In this document: in pieces, positions 42,131 to 54,250 of the stretch
Position numbering within the stretch: position 1 is the stretch's first letter
Layout: every line of letters begins with the position of its first letter
NCBI GenBank assembly: GCA_022577435.1
Contig: JAKOON010000007.1
Location: 6,414,926-6,478,925, forward strand
Direction: 5' to 3'
Length of the DNA stretch: 64,000 nucleotides
Origin: Embiotoca jacksoni
Taxonomy: Eukaryota > Chordata > Actinopteri > Embiotocidae
Program-made: the position numbers and the translations under genes
Notes under the pieces: model-generated
What the model saw: only the letters and a program-made list of their open reading frames with translations
Told to the model about the DNA's origin: nothing
Database searches by the model: none

Positions 42131-43849
42131 AAGACAGTGCAGTTTCAGCCCAACCTTTCTCCTACAGTGGAAGGCATACTTAGAATATAAGTAGTATGAC
42201 ATGCTCCATTTACATGAACTGTACATGGTGGTAAAATCAATCATAACATTAATCGATAACAAACCATTTGACTGCATTTCTGAACAGAGTAGTCCCAATA
42301 ATTTGCTTCTTTATTTCAGTCCATGTGGTTATTGCTAAGTTTACCATGAGGAGAGGAGCTGAGGTGTGGGAGGTGAATGAGAGAGAAGTGTTAATTAAAT
42401 AGACTATGATAGAACGTAATAAGCCCGGCAACTTGACCCCGCTTCATTTCTGTCGGTCTCCAGAGGAGTTTCTTGTTAATGTTGTCATGCACACCCACTC
42501 CCGCTTGTTTGTTTATGCCTTTAGTTTAAGCCTCAGAGGAGCCACAAATCACTGAATCAGCATTTCTGCCTAAATCTGAGAAAGTAGGAACTTGAAAATA
42601 TGTGCTTGTGTTTGTATGTATGACATTGACAGAGCCTGAGCAGTTAGCTTTCACATTTAGAAATGGTTACATTTCGATTTAAAAAGCTTAAAATTTACTA
42701 CGTAACACTACTTCTTCATACATGTGGGAGAATTAAAGTACTAGTAGTACATATTGTCTCATTGTGGCATTCATTTTTCATCAGTTTAAAGACATTTAAG
42801 TTCATGCCTCGTGTAAATAGAAGATAGAACTAAGTAATATAATGCAAAATGCACACTTGTGTTCTTACAGATGTCAACAGTGGTCAGATAAGCACAGCAG
42901 AACTTACAGTGCTGATGTGACATTGACACTTTCCTGCTAGCCTGCGCTCTCCAGGCACCAAATCACATTATCATACACATGATTTATTCATGCACAGTCT
43001 ATTTATGTATCGACTTAGACAAACAGAGTTGTTGCTTTTGTGCAGCAAGACAGACTGCAAAGGAAAGAAAGAAAATTAAACAAGCTGCCATTGCGGCATG
43101 AGTGCATCTTGTGGCTGCATGTTTTGTCTCTTGTTGCGGTAATGTGCAGGACTCTGTGAAACACCTCAACAGGATGCTCTGTAAAAGCAGAAACACCAGC
43201 CCCCTGAAATGTAATTGCACTGTATCAACTTTGTAGTGAATCCCTGCCATGCATTTTACAAATGGATGTGGGAAATGAATGGTGCTACTTCTCATTCTTC
43301 GTGCACTTCTGCTAACATTTTCTTGGCTGAGTGGGCAGCAAATGAATTATTTTGTCAATAAGGCTGAAACTGATTAGACAGCAGCCTGAATGTTGAGTAA
43401 CACAGGTGCTGGACCTCATTCTGTTTAACACATCACATTACTGATTTCATTACGTTCTTTTAACCTTACAGTTTGTTAGATGCGTAATAAGTTAAGTGAC
43501 TGCTATGAATAGCTCAAGTTCAAATATATGCAAGCTTTAGTGAAAAGAACAGACACCAAAGGCGGCCGAATGTGTTGGAAGTCAACCTAAACATGTATTA
43601 TATCCTTGGTGTGAAAGGTCACCAATAATATAAAATATATTTGATCTGCAAAAAAAGGATAAAGCATACCAAAAAAAATGGTGTGATCATTTAAAGGAAA
43701 TGTTTTTATTTGTTCTAGTCCTTATTGTCTGTCCATTACAGATTAACAAAGAAACACAAAGAGAAAATGTTCTGTTTTTGTCATTTTAAAGTGAAGAGAA
43801 GGGTTGCCCACTGAAAGTCATATAGTACAATCATGTTGGAGGAACCCTT

Positions 43850-44110
43850 CAACACGCACCCCAAGTCCATCAGCCCTTGAAGCAGGCCACCGGGAGTGCA
43901 TCGCTTAGGTGCCAGTAGTGGGGGTCAGAGAGTTGTGCGGTTGGAAGCGAGGACCAAACTAGAATTGACCGGAAGGCCCGTCTTGCAGGAGCAACTGTTG
44001 GTCCCTGCAGACCACAGAACTACCAAGGGACGGGGCCCAGGCGGCAGACTTGTGCGCCTCAGGGGACCGGCCCCGGAGCTACGAGGAGGCCGACTGAGGG
44101 TGAACTGTGG
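43850..44110. other. Isolated GC-rich segment of unknown origin
   Basis: This segment of about 260 bases is abruptly GC-richer than the AT-rich DNA around it (for example GGGACGGGGCCCAGGCGGCA at about 44027 and GGGGACCGGCCCCGGAGCTA at about 44061). Both strands are open over most of it (about 86 codons on plus, 66 on minus). Neither translation looks like a known protein. Possible readings are a fragment of a mobile element, a retroposed piece of a GC-rich transcript, or a local CpG cluster. Confidence 0.4.
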
Positions 44111-44865
44111 ATTTTCTGATTTCAAGATAGTCTATGAACAAAGGAATGAATATTGAATCTTTGTAGCGACCTGCTGAAGCCGTGTATTCCCTTCAGATAA
44201 ACCTTCATATACATTTCTGAGATTGTATTTTGTCTGCCATCATTTCCATTAAAACTGCATTTAGAAGTGCTCTCCTAATGGCCAGTATGAAACGATTACA
44301 GCAAGCAAAACCTATTGAAATTTTTATAGGTGCCTAAATACGACTGGGTGAGACCTCGAGCCCAAGAGTGTCTGTGTGTGAGATGGTGGTGAGTTATTTC
44401 AGATTGTTTTGTAAAGTGGCCATTTGTGGGATTCAAATGTGACAGTCTGCGACATTCATTTATGCAATGGAGTCAATTTTCTAAGTAGCATTTTAAAACT
44501 CCTGTAATCTAAACCGAACCAATGTGAAGCAAAATTTCTCTTGAGTATGGCCAGAAAAATCTCCAGATCAGTGCAGAGGAAGTGAAATAGTGAACAAACT
44601 AATTCAAATGTGGGGCCACAAATCCACAACATGCCTAATTGAACTGGGAATACTCCCATTTCTTATTGAGTATATCTTGCACAAATATCACACATACTGC
44701 TCATGTCTGTGTTTACATCCCTATAAGGATAGTTGTCTGTCTGTGTACATATTGCATAGCTTGGAACTACAAACACAAAGTCTTGCAGTCATTTGAATTA
44801 TGGATGGATATTTACACAGATCTGCCCCCCAGGCATCATCTTTTGTTTCTGTTGTGGAGAAACAG

Positions 44866-44990
44866 AGCAGAGCCAGACAGAGAAAAAGAAGGAGGGGAAA
44901 AGGGAGAGATTGACGAGAGAATCAAGAGAAAAAAAGAATCAAAAGGTAGGGACACAGACTGAGCCAAAGAGAGCAAGACGGAGCACAAAC
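44866..44990 (+). repeat. Purine-rich tract
   Basis: This is a nearly pure A/G stretch, as in GAGAAAAAGAAGGAGGGGAA and GAGAGAATCAAGAGAAAAAA. It is low-complexity sequence and could form a triplex. It gives spurious Lys/Arg/Glu-rich open frames. Confidence 0.6.
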
Positions 44991-47257
44991 TGATTGACAG
45001 CAGGTAGCACACACAGGCCTGAGGAAGGAGGAAGAGTCCAAAGCTCTCTGCCTGAAGTGAACACGTGTTCTTATGCTCCCTGCAGCTCAGCAGAGATGAA
45101 CTGATATGATTTGAACTTATCCTCTGGGGTGCTACACTCTAAATCCATGTGCTGTCAATGTGTTGTTCTGTCAAACACATCTCTGGGCATGTGGAACCAA
45201 CATCTTGCTCTCCGTACCATCCACCTCAGTACAGTGCTGGAATATGCATTAGAAGAATTAGGCTGCAGATTACCGACTCTGTCAAAGCTTAATGCATCTC
45301 AGAGTTCATACATTACAGAGCTGTCAACAACAGCAGATCTACTCCAGTTTATCAATGGCACGAACATCAATAAAATCTTGCTGTCTTGTTTACCAAGTAG
45401 TATGATAGTTAATAAATTATTGTAATTTAACTATAGAATAGACAGCCAATCGCGGTTCCTCACTGAACAGTCTGTATCAAAATCCACTTTGACTTCTGTC
45501 TAACACATACAGTAGCTTCGTTTTCTCCAATAATCCATGAAAATCATTAATGAGAACAACACAAAGCTGTTGCGATCTTGTTGCCATGGTAACAGTGTGA
45601 CATGGCTGACTTTTACTGTTCATATCTCTCAAAATGTAAAACTTACATCAAATGCCACTTTCCCAATGGTAAACAACCGTAAAACAAATATATCACTATA
45701 TCACCAACTATTTCTGTTTTTTAATGTGCTATTTATTCCCCATAGCAAAAATATCCACAGACAATTTTATAGTGTAGGATGTGTGTCTCTGTTTGTCTGT
45801 ATAGCCTACTCCGCACGCGGTGTAACACATTTTCCATCTGCATCATGCATCCACATTAATGACGTCCTCATGAACAGCTTACGTAAGAGCTGTAGTCTCC
45901 CCTCCTTCCTTTGTAAATTCAGTCACGTCCAACTGGAGCTGCAGACAAACTGAATAATACATCTGTACTTCTCTTGCCAGACATATGCTTGTATACCACT
46001 TCTTTATTGCTCTTTCTCACCCTCTCTCTCTTTTCTCACAAGGATAAGGACGTGCTTGAGTCCTTTAGCGGGTAAACAGAGAGCTATCAACAGGTTAACT
46101 GACATCTAAGTGCAGAAATACTGTACCAAACATGACCCCTTTTTCAAATACAGCAGGAGACAGACCAATACATTGCAGAAAACGTATCAGTAGTGAGAGA
46201 GTCAATCTCTTACCTATCAGGAAGTCTGTAAAGGAAGGCAATTTCTACAATCTTAGCACTCTATTGAGGGATAGATGATAAATGAGCTAGTCAAAGATTC
46301 TGAGTGCCAGACAGAGCGGGGTATTGTAGCATGCTTGGAGCACAGGGGGATTTTCTTTTATTTTACTACATGTCCTTAATTGAATGAGGGTTGTTAACAT
46401 GTACAGTATGCAGTCTTATTCTCATGCTGGTGCTGCAAGCATTGAAGCCGAAAATAAAAACAGGTTAGGGTGCGGGGGGTGTAGAGGGAAAATAATGTTA
46501 GGCAGGGAGATAAGAAAGGAAGGAAGCATCGGGTAGGTAGTCTGCAACCACCACGACCCTCGAGCCTCAGGCAGAAGCATGGGCAGCTTAGGGTAGGTGA
46601 CTCTTTCGTCATGATCTATGAAATATAATCTTCTGGAGAAAAAGATCAAAAAAAGTTTCACCTTTTTTTGTTATGAGGCCAGTTTAAGTGGAAGTACACA
46701 CTGAAATTGCAGAGTCATTGACTTCATTAGGGCAGCAGCTGCCTCCATCTATAACCCCTTTTCTTTTTGCACTTTGTTTTGGTCTGTGCGTGCGCCTCAG
46801 GGTGGCAATGTCCGAGTTAATGGTTTGGGGTAAGGAGGGGTGGGCAGGAGCTGCAGATGCTATGCTCCTTAGTCCAACATAAGGGGTATGCAGGCAGACG
46901 CGCACACACAAACACAAACACAAACATACACTCGTACACTCAGAGAGGCGCCATCCTGCAGGTTTCCTGCAAGCAAACATCCCCTAAGCATTGAGTCGTA
47001 TAGTATGTTCAAATACACACACATTCTCACTTGCATGAACGCGCACGGTCGCGCACAAACACACACATGCTAGAAAGGGGCAGAAGCACGCCAGATGCTC
47101 TCTAAAAATGGGACAGGAATGAAAGAGAACTTAGTTTGGAGGGGCGGCGAACTATCAGTTCACACAGAATATGAGAGAGAGGGGAAAACAAGACGAGAGT
47201 GGGCAGGGGAGATGAGGAGCATCAGCAAATCAAAACAAGAAGGGGGTGCGAACAAAC

Positions 47258-47425
47258 CTTCGGGCTCTGCGCTCTCTTTGTGGACGGCTTGCTTCAGCGG
47301 GCAGCAGAAGATTTCGTGACACTTAGCACGAAAGGGGGACCCTTTACTCCTTATATCCGCAGAGTGGATGGAGTCCTGCCGTAACATAATGTACTCCTGG
47401 GTACCTGGGGCAGCGTCATCCTGGA
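47258..47425 (-). CDS. fgf13: fgf13 alternative first exon 1Y
   Basis: This 168-bp exon reads V-QDDAAPGTQEYI, then MLRQDSIHSADIRSKGSPFR, AKCHEIFCCPLKQ and AVHKESAEPE, and ends with the G that pairs with exon 2 AG to make Glu. It matches the mammalian FGF13 Y exon (GTQEYIMLRQDSI, SPFRAKCHEIFCCPLKQ and TEPE pattern). The donor is GAAG|GTTTGT. A good acceptor (CACCACCGCAG, AG at 47427-47426) precedes it, in frame with the extended V+Y form. Alternatively, initiation at ATG 47387-47385 (A at -3) gives a Y protein of 226 residues. The CHEIFCC cysteines could be modified. It lacks the arginine-rich NLS and the 1S inactivation particle. Confidence 0.92.
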
Positions 47426-48910
47426 CTGCGGTGGTGCCATAACAAAATGAACTGGGGTTAGAAAGCTCACCACACAAACAAAAACAAAAGAAAACAACAA
47501 CAACAGCAAAAACACTAGGCAGAAACACGGGCAAATAAAAATACATCAAACATTAGCAACAGCAATAGCTTTAAATAACTCTACTGTAGCACATAGTGAC
47601 AGAGACAGCAGGAATAGAGAAGAGAGGAAGACCAAAGAGAATAAGAAATAAATAGACAGGCTCAGATCAAGAACACCAAGATCACAAAACAACTCAAATT
47701 AAAGATAACCACATAAACAACAGTGGGGCTCTGTTAAAAATACATCCTCGGTCACTGAAAAGGAAGAGTGTTAAAATAACACAAAGAAAAGATAAAAGGA
47801 AACAAGAACAGTTAGATGTTCAACATCAGTGTTATGGCAGGTTTTTAGCAGGCGCTGAACCAGGAGCCACTGCACTTGAATGAGGTGATTTTCGGGCTAG
47901 TAGGAGTAAAAAGTTGCGGGATTGCAAGGCAAGCGTGCGGTCTTCCACTGTAAGTTAGCATCACTGAAACCCCCCTTGTTCATTATATATCCACCCCATT
48001 TCCATATGAGTAGGCAAGCAGATGCAAAGGCATGCACAAGCCCCAGATCACACTGGTCATGCTTACTGTAATTGACGTTACGGAGAGCTTCTATAACATC
48101 ACTCTGCATGTGTCTGTAGGAATTCTGGGAGCCTGTGAAAATCCCTGTGTTTCTGTTTCTGTCTGCATGTACTGGACCTATTGCATCTGTCCTATTCCGG
48201 GCACAGTCCCTGCTTGGCTTGGATCAATGACCTATTTTCTCTCTGTTTATGGATTAGCAAGCGAATCAACCCAAATAAATTGTATCTTCTTTTCCTAATG
48301 GATTTGAGTGCCATGCCTCTTTCTGACACATTTATTGCTTAATGAAAATGACTATAGAAAAGGATATTAATCAGTGGATTCTATCGAACCACCACAATGC
48401 TTAATCCCCCTTTCATTCATGCATGACATATTTTCTTTTTTTTAATTTTTGGTTCACCTAAACTGGCATCGTGTATAAAGTATAACTCGTGACTCATTAT
48501 CCCTCACGTGCAGTTAGTTAATGATGTCCTGATATCAACCGTTGTCATGCTGTGATAATATCACAGTCTTACGGCACATAAACCTCGGCCAACCTCATTC
48601 AGAGAGCTGAAGCATGAATGGATTACAGTGCTGCCTCAGTTTCCTCTCCCAGAAGAAAACACTAAAACATTACAAACACTCACTCACCACACACTGACTT
48701 CCATGTGCTGTATTTTTACACAAAGTGTCTTCATCACAAAAAATATCTCAAGGAGCACACACACAAACACACACACGTGCAATTCGTTATTGTTCACATA
48801 AAATAAGCTTATTCAGCTGGTTTGCTGTGGAGCTCAGCTATGTGAATAAATGTTACAGTTACAGCTACTAATGTAGTTTTTGGATAATTTCATTTTATCA
48901 AAGTAGCTCT

Positions 48911-48938
48911 CAGAGGAAAAAAGGTTGGAGACCCCTAA
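48911..48938 (-). mobile_element. Possible terminal fragment of a hAT-type DNA transposon
   Basis: The sequence AGAGGAAAAAAGGTTGGAGA followed by CCCCTAAG is close to the reverse complement of hAT terminal inverted repeats (CAGRGGTCTCCAACCTTTTT). No matching opposite end or 8-bp target duplication was found nearby, so at most one end is present. Confidence 0.3.
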
Positions 48939-51419
48939 GCTAGAGTCATAAATAACTATCTTAGTGACAAGTAAAACAAGGGGTCATATAACAGATAATA
49001 TGACCCCCACTCAGGTCCTGATGACAGATCAAAACCTGAATGTTAGTATGAAAGCAAAAAAAAAAAAGGTCTACGATCCAGTAGGCTAGTCCTCCTTCAT
49101 GCATTGCTCCTGTACTATATGTTTACCCCTTAAAAGACACACACACCAACAGGAGGCGGATTATCAGGTCTCCACACCGGATGCATTTAATCACCACATG
49201 CCTTTCCCCCTACAGGACTTATCAGTATCTCATGGCCTCTTTCAGGCTCCTGGATAACCTGCCACACTAACACCCTCCACACACACACCAGCAGAACGTC
49301 CATCACATACTATCCATCGCAATTCCTTGCCAAGAAAACCATAATAGTGGTAAAACTTTAATGGAGCTTTGGAATGACAGAGACAATGTCTAAGATTCCT
49401 TCCAGGAATATGACCCCATTCTCTGCTCCTGCGGCACAGAGGTGCTGCTACTGTATTTGATCAAGTGACATTCAGCTTAGCTAAGATACCGTGCTCCCTC
49501 AAACTCCACATACAAAAATTACGATTCCAAACCTTTCCATTAAACCATCCAGACTATTTCCGTGTTCCCTCGTTTCTTTTCTTCCCAAACCACCTAAACA
49601 AAGGATGAAGGGTTTGTTTCAGCACCACAAGCGTTAATCTACAGTGGAACACTTCCATGGGTTAATTAGAAAAGGGTCAAACTTCAAACTGCTTACTGGC
49701 ATTAATACATTCTACAGTTGCTTTCTCTATATCATCCTCCCTATCCTGTCTGCTCCTGTTTGAATATTCCTCAGAGGTCAGAGCTCATGTCGAAAATGTG
49801 AGTGTGTGGGAAAGACTTGCGTGGGAAATGTTTAATCCCAGCCGGCATGTATTAATGAGCCAGCTAACTGTCGGCTCATCAGAGGTAATAAAAATGAGCG
49901 ACAGTGGGGCTATGAGGACGACAACGTGTAGGAGGTAGGCACCATTTTTCTACAGCTTTCATCCTTGCCTCGGCCTTGATTTAGAGCGCATATTGGGACT
50001 GAAGGAGGCATGATGGATGTTACTGCAGGGCCTGAGACCTCACTCTCTATCAGACCAGCCACTCAGAGTGAGCTGTCACCCAGGTTCATGATAGTCAGTG
50101 ATCTATAGGCGCCAGATTTGCCACACTGGACCTTCAACAGGCTGCGATAGATGTCCTTGTCCCTTTGACAGGAATACATCTCATAGTAAGGATAAATGGG
50201 TAAAAATAAGGGGGAGGAGGGGACAATATGTATCTTGCCTCGGTTAGTTGGTCATCTACTTAAGGCCCCATAAGAATGACAGCTCATAAGTGGGTTTTAT
50301 GGCAACAGCCTGGCAGATGTGCTATCTGTGTGGGCAGTATTTACCGTATGTAGTATATAGTAAGTGAGGTGCAATGACTCTGCTGTGGTTATTGTATGGG
50401 ACAGAGGAGCCGGCTTAATGTGACAAAGCATCATCAGTGACACCCGTACTCACAAACGCCACCTGCCTCGTTCAAATGGGGTTCAAGGACATGTGTAATC
50501 AACTGAAGCACTGTCAGGTCAAGAAAAATGAACCACACCATGAAGTGCAATTCACACAATTTACTTAAGTCATGGCTTATATCCATCAAGAGGGTGGAGC
50601 ACATTCATCATGACTTGACGAATAGCGTACTCACTAAATTAGAACCAGATTTAAGCACAGAAACGGGTCTGGAGCCTGAGGTTTGTGTTTCAAAAATAGC
50701 CTGGCCTCAATGTGGTTTTTCCAAGGAGCAGAATCTAGCACATTGTCTTCTGGGATGCTTTCGGTTCAGTGTGGCTCCATCTCAAGAAAGAATAGTGTTA
50801 TTTTGGTTGTAAGTCACCTTGCAGGCAGCAGAGAAAGTAAGCCGAGTTGAACTTGAGGTTTTCTTTGAAACGCAGAATGAGCTTGCATTTTTTGTCCTGC
50901 TCTTTCATCCCTGTGAGCTCATTATTTGTCACTCTCTATCTTTGTTTCTTTTTCCTTACTGTTCCTTGCTCTCTTTTGTTATAACCAGAAGGTTTATAGT
51001 GGGACATGATAGCTTGGGAGGGAGGGGATATTGTAGCTTTTTGTAATCAATGATGATATTGATTGCAAAACAAATAGAGCGATGACAATTAAAATAAATA
51101 TAAAACTGCAAAGAAAAAAATCATCCGCCTTAATTTTTTATATTACTGTTTCTATGACTACACCTTAGTCAAGGTTTTAGTATTGTAACTACATTGTTAT
51201 CTTTATTAATGACTATGACAATGTACAGTATAACATAGTGGCTCTAAAGTGTCATTAAATATAAAATAGCATGCATGTTTTCTGCATCTTTGGTAGTCTT
51301 TTAAAACTCATGTGAGAGTCTTATTCCATTACTATGAAGAGGGCATGACTCATAAAAGAGCATAGAAAAACAATTTTCACTAAAGTTGGCAATTACTCAA
51401 AATAATGCAACACAATACG

Positions 51420-51600
51420 GTCGCGGCTCCAGTCAATCTCTCTCGGTAAACGCAATTAATTTATGACAACACGCAGTATGTACAGAAGCTATGAATCTTC
51501 CCCAGAGGGCAGACGGCCATCTGATTCTATTTATACATCTAGAAATTGTGTGGAGTGGCTGCTGTCTACATCTCATCTCCCACCCAATGTGCGTGTTTTT
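51420..51600. other. Candidate conserved non-coding element
   Basis: This non-repetitive stretch contains GGTAAACGCAATTAATTTAT (FOX and homeodomain-like words), TTCTATTTATACATCTAG and CACCCAATGTGCGTG. It looks enhancer-like, but the sequence itself offers no proof. Confidence 0.22.
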
Positions 51601-53235
51601 TTTACCAGTCCAATTTTCAGCTGATCTTTGAGGCAAATGCAGATTAAATATAATGAGTGGGAAACTTGGGAACAGAGCCATGATTAGAGTCACTTCTTCT
51701 CTGACAGACTGTCCCAGACAGTACAGGATAAGCCCAATCATCAGATGGTTAGTCGGTTTGGTGTTTGCGTGTCTCTGTGCGATGTGCTTGCAGAAGAGGG
51801 GAATGAGCAGGTGGAGGAGAGCAAAAGTAACACCTTTACTTGCGTAACAGCAGGTCCGCAGGGATGAATCTCATGAAACGGTTGGTAAAGGCTCAATGAT
51901 AGACACATGCAGCACTCATATGAAAAAGTATTGATCCGGCATCTACGAGTGGCCTTGCAAAGAGCCTATTTTGCCACATTCTGACAGCTTCCTTAGCCTC
52001 AGGGTTGTGAGCATGCACACGAGTCCCATTTATGAGTAAGAGATGTTTGTTCTATACCATCTGTTCATGATCCCGTGTGCGTGATAGTTGTGGGCGGGTC
52101 ATGGATACGATACACAGTGTGTGGAATGTAACTGACAATATTTACTGCACCAAAAGAATACCTTTTTCCATAAAATAAAATTTGTGGGGCTACTGAATAA
52201 AGGAATTGGCTTCCAGTTTAATTTTTATTTTATGAAGGTACAGTGAGAGGATCACGCTCAGGTTTGAAACTGTAAGAGGGAGTCAATAACAGTGCATGAT
52301 CACACGTAGTCCATTAAGCACTGAAATGGTGTTTTAATATCTAGTATCACATCTAAAAAAATTCTTCAGAGGGCTAAATTCTATCTATAAGAACTGAACA
52401 ATGATGTGAAAATCTTTTGGCATGTGAGCTGTGAAAACGCTGCAGTATTCGACCATTTTATCACAAATTGCAGAGCAACCCTCCAAAGTTGTATCCTCGG
52501 AATAACAACTTGAGGCTTTAAGAGGTTAAAAAATTTAGGAAAACTAAAACAACTTTGCTGTTTTCTTTGTAATTATTGCACGAATAATTTTACAACCTCT
52601 CAGATTTATTTCAGGGCCCTAGTGAATTATCTAAGCAGGTTGGGAATCGCTGTGGAAGAGTACTATCAAAATCAGCCATGAGGCCTGATCATCTTTCAGA
52701 CAAGTGAAATAAAATGATCGTCCAGAACAGTGTGACCCAAAAAAATAACAGAACAGTAAACTACCAGGTCAATAAAGAGACATACAACTTTTGAATGTTC
52801 AAATTCTTATCTTTAAAAATAGTATCACTTGTGACCTCAAATGTAAGAAAAGGCAGTTTTGATGCAGGATTTGTCTTAGTAAATACCTATACAGTAAAGC
52901 TGTTTATTAAGGATTATTATCAAATCTCCACCTGAATATTTTGCTTTCTGTTTTTTCTCAATTGTTTTCTCTATTTTGCTGAAGATTTGCAACATATTGG
53001 AAATGGCTCATCCTTTGCACTTCAAGTCTCCATTTACAAGCCTGACTACTGAACACAAATATAAAATCTACTCTTCTTTTAGCTTTTCATCTTCAAAACT
53101 ATTTGTTGAACCCAATAGGTTTATAATGAAGGTTTAAATTCATGGCATTCATCAGCTGGTTTGAAAATATGCCAAGATGAGAAAAATCAATATGTGGAGT
53201 CTATTTGGGTCTAAACTCACTCAATCTCTCTGGCG

Positions 53236-53271
53236 TGCGCACGCACGCACGCACGCACGCACGCACACATG

Positions 53272-53320
<49 letters not shown>
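53236..53320. repeat. (GCAC)n-(CA)n compound microsatellite
   Basis: GCGCACGCACGCACGC-type units run to about 53278 with one CACAT interruption, followed by a pure CA run to 53320. It abuts the tandem duplication that follows directly. Confidence 0.95.
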
Positions 53321-53322
<2 letters not shown>

Positions 53323-53380
53323 CCTCTACACTGCCACTATTTATTTAGCCAACCTCTACACTGCCACTATTTATTTAGCC
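53321..53380. repeat. Perfect 30-bp tandem duplication
   Basis: Two identical 30-bp units, each beginning AACCTCTACACTGCCACTAT and ending TTATTTAGCC, lie head to tail at 53321-53350 and 53351-53380, directly next to the CA microsatellite. The lack of any difference suggests a recent duplication. Confidence 0.97.
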
Positions 53381-53448
53381 AATTTTTCAATATGCTGTTT
53401 TGGAACCTAATGGCAGAGTTACATTGGCATCCACACATTGAAAAAGTG

Positions 53449-53482
53449 CAGATGCATTTGTTACTCCACAGATGCATTTGTT
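53449..53482. repeat. Short direct repeat, period 20
   Basis: CAGATGCATTTGTT occurs twice with a spacing of 20 bases, about 70 bases past the 30-bp duplication. Confidence 0.8.
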
Positions 53483-53879
53483 CACTGTTGTATTTAAACT
53501 GAACTCTAACTATGAAATGAAGCCATTACGTTGCATTATGCCACTTCCTGCTACTGTTGTGGCCACCCAGGAGCACCTAGTGTGGCCAACTTAGCCGCTT
53601 TGAAACTTTTCAGTCCAATTTAGTGACATTGTTTTTCAATAAAGCTCAAAGCAACAAATTGAGCAAATTTTTTGGACCAAAATACTTTCCATTTGGAGTT
53701 GCCACGACTCCCCTGCGAGTGAGAGGCATATCCCTCTCTGCGTTTTCTGTGTTCATCGAGTGGCGGAGAGGCTATGTGATGTGTGACTGAATAATGAGAA
53801 AGATATTCCAACCTTCTCTCGGGGTGATTGTTTAAAATATATAGCCGGAATCAAATCACAGCCATTGTCTTTAAATCGT

Positions 53880-54250
53880 GTATGGTGATTTTGTCAGATA
53901 ATGTCTGAATTTAATTGAAGTAGTCCAGAGCAGCAGCTTGGAAATGACTCCTGGTCATCTTAATCTCAGTCGCTATTTCATAGACAGCAGAAACAGACAA
54001 ACACAAGACTGATTTGAAATGATAGACACCGCATTCTGTATGTGTTCAATTAAATTGATCTGCTGTTCTGCTAAATGGTTGATGCCCTGCCAATCGACAG
54101 AGATCACCACCTTTAATTGGTGCGAGGTCCAGATGGTGCCCACATTACCTCAGTGGCCCTTGGGGGAGGAGGGTATTAACATTCATGCACAATTGCACCC
54201 AACTTTATTTGGCACCCATGACATTATTTTTGGTGCCTTTGTGTGAGGAC
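53880..54250. other. Candidate conserved non-coding element
   Basis: This is a unique sequence rich in AATTAAAT/TTTAATTG and CAAT words (for example GTTCAATTAAATTGATCTGC near 54044 and CCTTTAATTGGTGCGAGG near 54111), with GACATTATTTTTGGTGCC at the end. It is the most enhancer-like piece of the distal region. The plus strand has a chance open frame of about 75 codons without recognisable features. Confidence 0.3.

Larger units (their letters stand above)
25011..47257 (-). other. Region between the 1S promoter and exon 1Y (upstream part of the 1Y intron)
   Basis: In 1Y transcripts everything from 47257 to 21223 is intron; this part lies upstream of 1S. It contains a G-quadruplex motif (26507-26536), an A30 run (28563-28592), (TG)n (29000-29065) and a T25 run (31171-31195). 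It also holds two copies of an unnamed dispersed repeat, a fish GAGGAC-type repeat with a (GT)n head at 35791-36005, a GC-rich island near 44 kb and some enhancer-like stretches. No open frame in it has recognisable protein motifs. The exon 1U sequence known from mammals was not found. Confidence 0.75.

Noticed and set aside
41846..42298. 150-codon minus-strand open frame
   Set aside because: It has no domain, signal or splice structure, and its composition is that of translated AT-rich DNA. It is kept only as a possible non-coding element.
43896..44156. Plus-strand open frame of about 86 codons in the GC-rich island
   Set aside because: Both strands are open because GC-rich sequence has few stop codons; the Arg/Gly-rich translation resembles no family I know.
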